A stretch of DNA of 64,000 nt from Chionis minor (lineage: Eukaryota > Chordata > Aves > Charadriiformes > Chionididae), in NCBI GenBank assembly GCA_013398295.1, contig VZSF01007020.1, positions 5,717 through 69,716 on the forward strand, in the 5' to 3' direction. This document shows positions 50,601 through 60,389 of this stretch, piece after piece. The notes beneath the pieces are model-generated. The model was not told where the DNA came from and searched no databases. It saw nothing but the letters and a program-made list of their open reading frames with translations. The translations under genes and the position numbers were made by a program. Each line of letters starts with the position of its first letter. Position 1 is the first letter of the stretch.

Positions 50601-53600
50601 GGTTAAAGTTTCCTTCTACCTTGCGATGCGGCTGCGTGTTGAACTCTGTTTCAAAGGACGACAGCTGCTGTGTTACACCTAGAAGTCCTCCAACTTCCAC
50701 GCTGAGGATCACCCAGATGACATCTGTGGAAAAGAGACAAGACACGCAGGTTGTCACCAGATGGAGCTTTTGAAGACGAGGGCAGAAGGAGAAAAACAAA
50801 ACAAAATTTCCATCCTTTACAATAGCAAGAACAAAGACTGATTGTTTGAAATACATGTTTATGAATCATCAGACGTACTGGTTAAACGCTAATTTAGCAT
50901 CCAATCTTTCTAGATAACCAGGTAAGTTCTACTCCTACTGAACTTAGATGAACCAGCATCCAATAGGATGCACTGAAAAAAGAAAACCTGAAGTGACTCT
51001 ATGCGAGGCTCCGCAGCAAGGCTGAACTGAGAGCCAGGAGATATCACTGCCACTCTTCTACTCTGACAGTAAAGAAAAGGCAATGTTTTTTGTTTAGCTT
51101 TGAAAGGCCTGACTATTAAAATAAAACAACAAAAAGGTGACTTGGAAGGTAATTACGTTTATGACAATTCGCTGCAAAATATCTCCATTCCTGTTCCAAA
51201 ACACACAGTAAGTGGATAAGATACCCAAGCTTGGTAGACTATTACACGAATTCGCAAAGTACCGGTTAGAATAAGAAACATATTTACAGTTCTTACCCAG
51301 TGTGTGTCTGTCTCCTGTACATAGATAAGATTGTATTTTACTTACCATTTCATTTACACTTCATGCAAACATTACGGCCTATTTACATAAAGGCATTTCT
51401 TGGTATGTAACCAAATTCAGTTTTATTGCCCCACTTCCCCCCCCCCCCCCCAGCCTGCCATTAAGCATGCTCCAGTTTTGTTTTGCTGCACAGAGGTGCA
51501 GAATTAAAAAGAACAGCAGCAACACCTTATCTCCCCTCCGCAGATCTAACAGCAGCACCTCGTGTCACATGTAGGTTAACACTTGACTGCAGAAAACCTG
51601 GAAACAATTACAAGGGGCTCGTTCCTGCTGCCACCAGTAGCCTGGGGGAGGAGACAGCAGGTATTTTTGCTGTTTGGTTTTTACCACCGTGGCTTTTCAG
51701 GCAGCAGCAACCCACTGACACTCTCCTTCCAGTCCCTCCCCAGGTTTAACAGGGCTGGGCTCGTTACTTTGCATTTCACCACCCAATTAAAGACGGTGGG
51801 ACTTTACCTTCCAAAAAACACAGCTTAAGGACGCCCAGCACCCACCCCGCCGGGGCTGCAGCCCCTTTACAAACACCATTAAGGCTCCAGAACCGCCCAG
51901 TTCACTGCTCCCCCACCACCACCCCCGCCCCCGGGCAAGCCCAGCGGCACCGCGGCGCCCCCTGCTGCCCGCCCGCTGCGCAACGCCCGGCCCGGCCCCA
52001 CCGCTCGCCCCGGGGCTACCAAAGCCCTGCCGGGAGGACAAGCCACCAGGCAACAGCCCCGACCCTCACGCAGCTGTTGGGCCTAACCTCTAGGGGGATA
52101 ACTAGCATAAAAGCCATTAATTATCTCGCAGGGGAAGGGCATCTTTGACTCAAAGCTTGGTAGCCAAAGGGATTTAAATTTGGAGGTCATTTTCTTTCAA
52201 AACGTACGACTTCAGGAAGTTGAGTAAGATGTTAAAGTGTTCGTCAGCAGCTGGGAGAACCTCGGTTTTATAAACAAGCAGGCCGGCGGCAGGCAGCACA
52301 AGCGGAGCTGGCCTTTCACCCTCCATGGAAGAATTCATGCCCTTTCTTCAGGGACAAGCTACATCCACCTTCGACGCCGGAGAGTCGTATGTTTACTGAC
52401 AATTCTGCCAAAAACCCTGCGCTTCTGAGCAAAGAGTTATTTTTGACTCCGAGTGCTAACATCTCTCACTCAAACCCATGTACTCAGGATCCTCCCAACT
52501 GCCAAAACAGACACAAAGATGTTCTCAGTATAAACCGAAGCTGGCTAAAAATGACTGAAAGAATCCAAATGAATGAAGATGTTGGTGGCTCAGGCTGAGG
52601 CACCAGGCAAAATATCAAAAAGCAGTTTTTAAACACAGAAAAATGGTTCACAGTAGATGCACCAAGTCATGCTATTAAAACCTGGGCCTTAACAAAACTT
52701 CTCAGATGAGGTTTTCACCACTTAAATAGATTTTTTTTTTTTTTTTTTTTAAAGCCTGTATGTAGCTCACAATGTTCAACACTGGAAAACTGGGAAGGAA
52801 TCCCAACAAGGACCGAGTGGGAAAGAGTCTCCAGGAGAACTGTGCAAGTCCCTTTGTTTTTCAGAGCTTTGTGTGATTGGCAATTTGTTCCAGTGTTTAG
52901 AAAACAGTTCTGTGCTGACCAAGACAACAAAGCAGCTCACTCCATGTTTTCTCTAGTCTATTTTCTATATTTAGGCTCAGAGCTGGCAGAGCTCTACCTT
53001 CACCGTGTGGTTATCAGGAGAGCATCTGCACCGGGCCAGGAGTGTCCATTTTGTCTGCGGTGGGAATACCCCGAGGAAGAGCCTGAAGTGCCGGCAAAGG
53101 GATCACTCACCTCCGTAATAGAGTCCCGTGGCGGTGCACATTCGCCACTGTCCCTGATACATTCCTGCTGTGCTGGGGCTGCACATCTGAACGCTGACGT
53201 CTGCGATCTCCTGGGGCTCCAGGGACCTGACCATCACCATGTTTACGTGGCCAAACTGGTCTCCCCCAACATACTTCAGACAAACCCCCGGGGGCCACGC
53301 CTCTGTCCCTGGGATTAAACAGAAGAAAGAATTACTGACAGTGCACCAGGAAAAGCTTTGTGTCTGTTTGTGTAAGACTGGATGAAACGCGCTTATTAAA
53401 ACAGTCGTGCAATTGTTGAACAGTCACAGGAATACCAAGATACACATCACACAGCCAGCAATGGATGCTGAAGAACACAGTTTTCCAACAAGGCTTAACC
53501 GGTCCATTTAGAGACCAGCAGGACAATTTATATTTCTATTTGAATAACCTCTAGGTGGTCTTTACACAGAAAAAGTCTCAAAGTTACAGCCTAGCAGCTG

Positions 53601-56600
53601 CAAAAAAACCCAAAAATTAATATAACTGACACACACGTGTATTTTACCAATGCTGGAGACAAAGATGAGGTCAGACCTAGGTGGGGTTCCCCCCCCCCCT
53701 CCCCAATTTCTGCCTCCCCACATGTAGCTCCTGAGTCTCATGATATCAAAATACACTTTAATAATACAAAGTGCTGGAAACATTTTATTTCAGGGATTCA
53801 TTCTTTTTTTAAGCCTGTTAGCAGTCTCGGGAGGAATTAACAGTTTGAACTACAATTTAAGAGCTAGTACTATTTTCTAAATGGGTTTATTTCCCCATCT
53901 TGCACCAACCCTTCTCTCAGCCTTGTGCAAAGGTGGAAAGGATTGTGAACAGATGATTTATTTGTGGAGATCAGTGTTTACACTGCAGATACTGGGACTG
54001 ACAGCGTGACCTGGCAATCTGTAGCGATACAGAAAACAGTTACTGCAGGCGAGCCCAGCCATCCCCGCCAAAGATAAGAAGTGCTGGGGCAGACGAAAGT
54101 GCTTCCGAGACCCGTGAAAAATCAGTTTAGCAGCATTTTCTTTTGCTTCTTCCCCAATTATGTGACATGACTAAGCCAATGACTTGAAGAAGACCTTCTG
54201 CTTGGGTTACGTCGATGGAAAGAGCTAAGGAAAGCCTGAACCACCAAGAAGCTTGGAACCACTCTGCCTAGTCTGAGAGAAGAACGGTGGATGCTGGTCT
54301 GACCTCAGGTTACCCCAAAGAGCATCCTTTGCAACAGCTTGCCTGCTAATTTAATCCCTGTGGATACTTCAGTGAAGACATGGCAGGGACTGGTTTTCTA
54401 GTCGAGTCCTTATTTGCGGAGTTCACAATCTAGCAGGGAAAGCACGACGTGAGCAAGTAAAGTGGGATATTCGGAGTGGGTGATCTATCGCCACAGTTAG
54501 AAACGCTGCTGAGATAGGGAGGTCCCTGGAAGAGGAGCTGAGTCTGAGCCGACCTCAGACTACGGCGCGTGGGAGCCGAGTACGAAGTCTCATCTGAAAA
54601 GGTCGGCAGCCCAGCAACATGGTTCAGCTTAAATAATTTATGTGATTTTTATCGGTTTTAATGGCTTTAGGCTTGCAAGGTGCCTAGAACGCTGCAACTG
54701 ATAAGCCCCATAAAATGAAATGATTATGTCATTCTATTTCAGTACACTCATCTCTCAGGAGATGATAAATTGTAGTAACTGTCCTGCAGAGCCAGCAGCA
54801 GCTGGGGGTAGAGTGGGAAGAGGAAATAAGTCTGTTAAATCCTGCTGCTCTTTCAGCAATGGTTCTACTATCCAAACTGGTCTTTTGGCAGGCAAGCCGA
54901 GCACCGTCCTGGAAGATCTCAGAACAGGGTACTAGTTTTTAATAACACATATGAAAACCTGACTGAACCTATCTTACTGCTTGCGTGCTTAAAACTGACA
55001 ATCTCGCAGAGCTCTGCTTGTCATTCTTGTCAGACACTAAATGCTTCCGTGACACATGCCTCAGGTATTTCATGTTCTAGAACTGAAGTCATTTAATCAA
55101 GGGTTCCTGTAGAGCTGTTAAAACCCTTGGCTTTGCTTCAGTTATCTACCTAACAAGCAGATATTATCTGGAAACACTACAGTCCTTTGATATTATACCC
55201 TAATTAAACCATAAAATGGTTTTAAAGTGCTACGGCCCTCCCTAAACTGCACAGTCATAACACAGTATGTGAAGTTGCATGTAACTAAAACATGCCTCAG
55301 CAGCACAGTTTTAACAAGACCTGGCCTCCAGCACCACAGTTAGAGCATGGATGTACTTTTTAAGAAGCCAGGCTTTAACCCGCACAGAAGCCAGACCAAA
55401 TGTTGGCCTTGCCAGGAACTCGTAAGTCAAGATTAACTACTTCTCCTCATTTTAGAAGACCCACAGATTTCAGGAGGTCAAACATTCCAAGAACAATGAA
55501 ACATGGCTTGAACTAGGATGTTAAATTAAGGCTGAATTTGCATGCAGGAAAGAGTACATCAGAGGAACAAGAGAGAAAGGAGTCTGAAAGGAGTAAGAGA
55601 GGGGTGTAGTCTTAAGACACACAAATTAAGATACTAACAATGGAGAAATACGATCTGTCAAACTTACTACATTTGTAAGACTTGTATTTGACACAGTTAC
55701 AAAAAAAAATTGCCAGTCAATTTTTCACATTACTGGAGTTTAAGCAAGCTATACATGTCACCTTTCAAAAAAAAAAAAAAAGCCAGAAAAAGTAAACTGA
55801 AATCATTAGCCCTTTCTCTACAATAGTCTCTATAAATTAGTGTTCTTAAACACACACCTCTTCTCACCTCATGCCCTGATGAAATACTTCAATTTTTTAG
55901 TATGGTTTTAGTCTCTGTTATACTTTGATATTCAGCACAAATCTGCACAGCACTCGAGTACTGCAGTTATTTACAAGCAGAAATACTAACACAGCTGAAC
56001 TTTACTTGTGATGATTCATGATATTGTACCTTGTTGTGCTATCATTCTTCTTCACAAAAGTGCAAGCAGGTCAATTAAATTCAGGCACACAGCTTAAGCA
56101 TTCACGCAACATCCTGTCACCGCAACGCCTGAAGACAAGGTATTCCGCTTTGCATCCCATGGATCTCACTCGCCTCTCTGACTACATCCCAACAGGTCAA
56201 GCACCAAGAATGTATTTTGCCCAGTCTCACTTCCTGGATTCCAGTCACTGTTTTGAGTTATTTCACACTGGAATGTAGTCTGTCCAGCCTTTCATCCTCT
56301 CAAAGCATGAAAAAGCAATTCTGTCAGAAGTGTATTAAAAGGTAAAGGGCATTTGCCATGTTACCCTTACAGAGCTACCGCTTCTTACAGTCAGACCACT
56401 GCCTCACTGCCTCCAGAGAGAACACAGCTCTGTAGAGCCAAATGACCAAACGACAGGGACAGGCAGAGAAATGGTGCGATGAAAGACAGTGGTAATGTAC
56501 AGGCTGGTCACGAGCTAGAAGGCTTTGATATTAACAGGAATCTCTTCATTGACTTAAAAAACTTATTCCACTTGTTTGCATCAAGTGATCAGAAACGTGA

Positions 56601-57032
56601 CTAGCTAAGGATTCTTCATCTATTTTCAGATCTAACTACTTCCATTAACAAACTAAAAAACCCCAAACTTACATTGCAATTTCTTTTATCTAGAAGTTTC
56701 CTCGAGTTTTTGTTTGTGTGGTGGCACGAGAAACAGAACTGGTGAACAGAGCCGTGCATCTCACCACGAAACGTATGTGCCAACCTCCTGCCTTACGGCA
56801 GCATCTCTTCCACTCGATCCACCACCCTGTAACGTAATACACCCTACATGGGTTTTGCTACAGACCAAAAGTCCTACCTGTGTTTTGTATCCTCCAGGTT
56901 TTTGTAAACTGGGTGTCAGGAGGGATGGACTCTCCTTCACCTATGGTGACATCTTCAACAAAGGACATTGAGGGTACATTGATATTTGGACTCTCAAAAT
57001 CATAGTAGGCTCCAATGGCGGCTTGTAGATTC
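41614..57032 (-). CDS. ILRUN: ILRUN (C6orf106), coding exons 2-5; exon 1 outside the window
   Basis: Exons in transcript order are 57032-56878, 53308-53111, 50723-50395 and 41649-41614. All are GT-AG with consistent phases, and they encode about 238 residues ending GFHGPYPFGQS and TAA. ILRUN is a cytoplasmic and nuclear regulator with an N-terminal UBA-like domain and an NBR1-like FW (four-tryptophan) domain. It limits IRF3-dependent antiviral cytokine transcription through p300/CBP and influences lipid traits. Visible here are the end of the UBA-like segment (NLQAAIGAYYDFE), all four FW tryptophans (TWRIQN, EAWPPG, QWRM, IWVIL) and the disordered Ser/Asn-rich tail. The first roughly 53 residues are missing: nothing like them occurs in 57033-64000, so that exon lies further right. 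Relative to human the protein is highly conserved, with changes mainly in the tail. Confidence 0.96.
41650..50394 (-). other. ILRUN: ILRUN intron 4 (8.7 kb, AT-rich)
   Basis: AT-rich sequence bounded by donor GTAGGT at 50394 and the acceptor at 41650. No other exon, RNA gene or intact mobile element was recognised. It holds homopolymer A/T runs and a CTCF-like core at 43611-43623. Confidence 0.8.
43611..43623 (-). promoter_or_regulatory. CTCF-like core motif in ILRUN intron 4
   Basis: CTCCCTCTGCTGG is the same 13-mer and orientation as at 32875-32887, placed after a CCCAGCTGCTG repeat. It matches the CTCF core at 12 of 13 positions. Confidence 0.3.
50395..50723 (-). CDS. ILRUN: ILRUN coding exon 4 (end of FW domain and Ser/Asn-rich tail)
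   Basis: On the - strand, acceptor CCACAG at 50729-50724 and donor GTAGGT at 50394. It completes Asp, then encodes VIWVILSVEVGGLLGVTQQL through NNLSVVTYSK. Reading through the donor would add nine residues and stop near 50362, a possible retained-intron ending. Confidence 0.96.
51830..52060. promoter_or_regulatory. small CpG island inside ILRUN intron 3
   Basis: A compact block dense in CpG and C/G runs within an AT-rich intron. On the - strand its edge has a consensus-like donor AAG|GTAAAG at 51810-51806, so it could be an alternative first exon for a short ILRUN transcript. It includes the CTCF-like core at 51955-51967. No transcript evidence is available. Confidence 0.45.
51955..51967 (-). 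promoter_or_regulatory. CTCF-like core in the CpG islet
   Basis: GCGCCCCCTGCTG on the + strand is CAGCAGGGGGCGC on the - strand. It fits the CTCF core with one mismatch at the first position and has the same orientation as the two other candidates. Confidence 0.4.
52731..52750. repeat. T homopolymer, 20 bases
   Basis: Twenty consecutive T in ILRUN intron 3. Its length is likely to be polymorphic or uncertain in assembly. Confidence 0.9.
53111..53308 (-). CDS. ILRUN: ILRUN coding exon 3 (FW domain)
   Basis: On the - strand, acceptor ATCCCAG at 53315-53309 and donor GTGAGT at 53110. Encodes TEAWPPGVCLKYVGGDQFGH through QWRMCTATGLYYG with two of the four FW tryptophans. The + strand also has a 158-codon open frame over this exon, which is a shadow. 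Confidence 0.96.
53309..56877 (-). other. ILRUN: ILRUN intron 2 (3.6 kb)
   Basis: AT-rich intron with no other exon recognised. A segment at about 54050-54620 keeps more CpG than its surroundings. Poly-A and poly-C runs are present (for example 53689-53700 and 55767-55781). Confidence 0.8.
56878..57032 (-). CDS. ILRUN: ILRUN coding exon 2 (UBA-like end and start of FW domain)
   Basis: On the - strand, acceptor TTTCTAG at 57039-57033 and donor GTAGGA at 56877. It completes a Trp codon, then encodes NLQAAIGAYYDFESPNINVP through KTWRIQNT. It starts one base before a codon boundary, as in human. Confidence 0.96.
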
Positions 57033-57889
57033 CTAGAAAGCAAAAAAAAAAAAAGCAGATTACAACCTGAAGAAAAGGTGGGTAAGGTCCTTTTCACAGG
57101 TTTACATAGGTCACTCTAATCAGTTAAGCAAAAATATTATCCAGGTTATATTAGCTCTGCTGGTCACATTTTTTTTTAAAGCTTTTATCTCTATCACATG
57201 GATTCTCCAAGATAACAGAACTCAAAATACAGCATTTTATTTGCCAGTGACACTATTTTAGACCACTTATCTAATCTGCTTCTTATTTTCAGCGGAAATC
57301 TTGGAAATTACGAGCCCTAGAGACCTCTACCCCACTAGACTTTTGTCAAGTTCGCCAAAAAGTTCAAGAGATACTGAGGGAAGTGCCTCACAGCAGCATG
57401 TGAACAACAGGGCGGTTTCTCTATACCGGCCTTGTTTCCTGAGCTCATTTCAGAAGGATCGAACCTCTCCTTTTTATTTTGGCACAAGAGGTCCAGAAGG
57501 AGCACAAGATGAACAAAACAAAGGAATGCTCTTACGATAACTCTCAGGGCCAAAGGGCATCAGTAGCTCCTGTTAATAACTCAAGGCCTTGCTGCTTTTG
57601 AAACAGATGGTCATGAATGAGCCACGAATACCCTAAGACTACTTATTAATCATTAAAGTGCCTGCTCAGCTCTGGATAGTCACAACTCAAAGGAACTTAT
57701 CTGAGTCAAAAGTTCTTCCTGAATAAAGACAAATGACAGTGGAAGTCTGTGATATATTAGGGACATTCAGAAAGCCACAAATGCTATTGATTCCCGAGTC
57801 GTGGTGTAGCTGAAACTCATATGATAATTAATTTGAAAAGAGGAGCAGTCAAACAGGAAGAGGATTCATGAGTCTTAGCTGCCGTTCCA

Positions 57890-57970
57890 CGATATACTAT
57901 TAAGTTATTATGTGTTTGGCAAGTCATACAATTCCTCTGTTTACGCATGTCTGTGAGGTTGTGGCCCTCA
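57890..57970. mobile_element. possible MIR-like remnant
   Basis: GGCAAGTCATACAATTCCTC, then TGTTTACGCATG and GTGAGGTTGTGG, resemble in order the MIR pieces GGCAAGTCACTTAACCTCTC, CAGTTTCCTCAT and TAGGGTTGTTGTGAGG. Very diverged. Confidence 0.25.
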
Positions 57971-60359
57971 TTTACATGTTGTGAGTAGGTGCTGTGAGAA
58001 TGGAGATGAGTAAGAGCTCACCAAATGCAATGGGCATAACTGCTTTTTATTCACGATTATGAAAATCTGTGTTGCTTTTTTGAGCAGGATAGAGAAAAAA
58101 AAAAGAAACCCAAACCTTCAAGAACTGGGAGCCACCACCTAAAACAAAAGCCACACAAAAGGCTAGTCAGAAGCTGCACTACACGGGTACAGTGATATAT
58201 TGAGGGGTTTGTATTGTGTGGTGGAGTGTCATGTGTCTAAACAAAAGCCAGAAAGCCAAGGTGAAAGCAAGAGAAACATTTGCAGCATGACCCTGAGAAA
58301 GAGCAAACACAGGGATTTTTGGACTGCTTGCCAGCTGGAAAGATGCTTGAAACAGTGAGCAAAGAAACTGCCTCCTGTTCAATTCCTACAGTGTTCGAGG
58401 GAGGGGGAAAAACAATAAAATAAAATCAGGCATTCTGGATAAAAATCAGAACTGCCTGGGAGAAGTATCACTGCTTTCTCCTCACAGAAAACATAGGGGA
58501 CCCAAAATGTAGTAGCTAATAGCGCTGGAGCTTGGGTCAAAGGGGGTAATATAGTATTAGGCAGATCTGTGAGCCACCCGTGATGGAGAGGGCCTAAACA
58601 ACAGATGTATCAGTTTGGTAATCCAGCACGAACGACTGAAGATAATCGCCGCAGGAGTTACCCACATCCCGCTAAGTCACCCAGAGCGCAGCCAACACGT
58701 TAGGCGGCACTGGAGGAATGTCGGGCACAACATGGCCACAGTGATCGACTGGCAAATTCAGCAAACTGAGGCTGCCAGCGAGACCTTTCGCCATCACCAC
58801 GGAACGGACTTTGATACGAAGGGGAGACAAAAGAGCCAGCGTGTAAGATTTCCCATGAATTTCAGACCAGAAGCCATTATTCAGCTCGAGGCATTTTCTA
58901 CTTAGGAGTGTCAGGGCTATATTTAATACAGCTAGCTCAGTTGCATGCTACAGGAAGGGTGCATGTCACATTAGCCAATAAATAGAGACAAATGCTCAGT
59001 TTTACGTCACCAACCGCCTGTTGCTTATACACTGCACAAGATTTACATAACTCACAACAGGGCTGTGCCAAGAGACTCCCGTTCGCTCAACCAGCTAACA
59101 CTATGATCTAGAGTTTAGTTTTCACTAGGATTTCTTCCTGTATTACAGCAGCCCAAAGCAAAAGGTATTCTAAGAGCTATAAAAGACAGCAAAGAGCTCT
59201 TTCTCTTCCTAATCCACTACTACATAACTACATTTTCAGACATACCACAACATCTTGTGAGTTGTGATTCTGGAATCAGTAGTAATGACATTTTATTGAC
59301 ATTGAGAGGAAAAAAATGAGTTCCAAGGGGCGGATATCTACTTTAGTTCTTTGTAAGGCAGCCTGCACTGTTTTTTGTTTGCTTGGCTGTAAATACGCTT
59401 CAAAAGGTAGTGGGCTATTTGTGCACATAGGCCCTCTGCCAAGTCCCTTCCCCTCCCTGTGTCATATTTCATTGCTTGCTTTGCCATTGGGAAACAACTC
59501 CAGTCCTCTGCAGCATTTAGTTAAAAACTAACTAAAGAACACCACACACTGAAAAACAGATTTGCCACCCTTTTGTGATGGGATTTTGGCAAACCAACCT
59601 TCCTGCTCCCCCCGTTTTGACCAATGTGCAAATGGTTCTCTTTGGGGGTGAGCACTTTTGTGTGTTCCGATATATCCTGGCCTCCCCACTAGAGAATTAA
59701 AAAGAAGCTTCCAGAAGCTAAAGAGAAATTGAAAGTGGCAAGAGCCAAAGTCAGGATGACAAAGCAAATCTGAGTTAAGTTCAAGTTCTTTGACACAGAC
59801 AACCCTAACAGATAGCCACTGAGAGGCCGTATGGCACCGCTCTGCTGCAAGAGATACCCACGGTGCGCACATTTTTAGTCATGTTCTCTGCTTACACAAC
59901 CCACAAAGACGGCAACATATCACTGCTAGCTTTGTTTCCCCTCTTTCCAAGAGACAGTGTTTCCCCTCCCTTCCCTACCCCTAAACCCCCCCAAGAATCA
60001 GGTCGAATGCAGTACTTTGCTAGGGGAAAATGAGTGCCATTTGCAGGGGTAAACTATTCAGAACCCGATTATTTGCAGGTTATTGAGGCTAAGTAGGTAG
60101 TATGCTCTGCCTTTCTACTAGAGGCACAACATTAGCAGACTACACAAGCAAACGCAAGCATTTATGAGAGAGGTGGCTTCAAGGTTAAACACAGTCAAGG
60201 CCCTGAAATGTGTGTTTTTCTATATATTGTTATTATATAAATACACACTTTTTTCTTTTTAGGACACATTACCCTTGTGTCCCAGTTGTAATTCCATAGC
60301 ACCAACTGCAGATGCTTCAGGGACAGGAAGGAGGAGTTAGACCCCCGAGAGAAAGGGGC

Positions 60360-60389
60360 TGTCATCTAAAGGCTGCCCTTTAGATGACA
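60360..60389. repeat. perfect 13-bp inverted repeat with 4-base loop
   Basis: TGTCATCTAAAGG at 60360-60372 and its exact reverse complement at 60377-60389 are separated by CTGC. No polymerase III promoter or T-run terminator is adjacent. Confidence 0.9.

Larger units (their letters stand above)
50724..53110 (-). other. ILRUN: ILRUN intron 3 (2.4 kb) with internal CpG islet
   Basis: Mostly AT-rich, bounded by donor GTGAGT at 53110 and the acceptor at 50724. It contains a C homopolymer (51436-51452), a CpG-rich block (51830-52060) and a 20-base T run (52731-52750). Confidence 0.8.

Noticed and set aside
52842..53318. 158-codon + strand frame
   Set aside because: It is the antisense shadow of ILRUN coding exon 3, which has correct splice sites and the conserved FW sequence on the other strand.
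60360..60389. microRNA precursor at the hairpin
   Set aside because: The stem is only 13 bp and flanking bases do not extend the pairing, which is too short for Drosha/Dicer processing.
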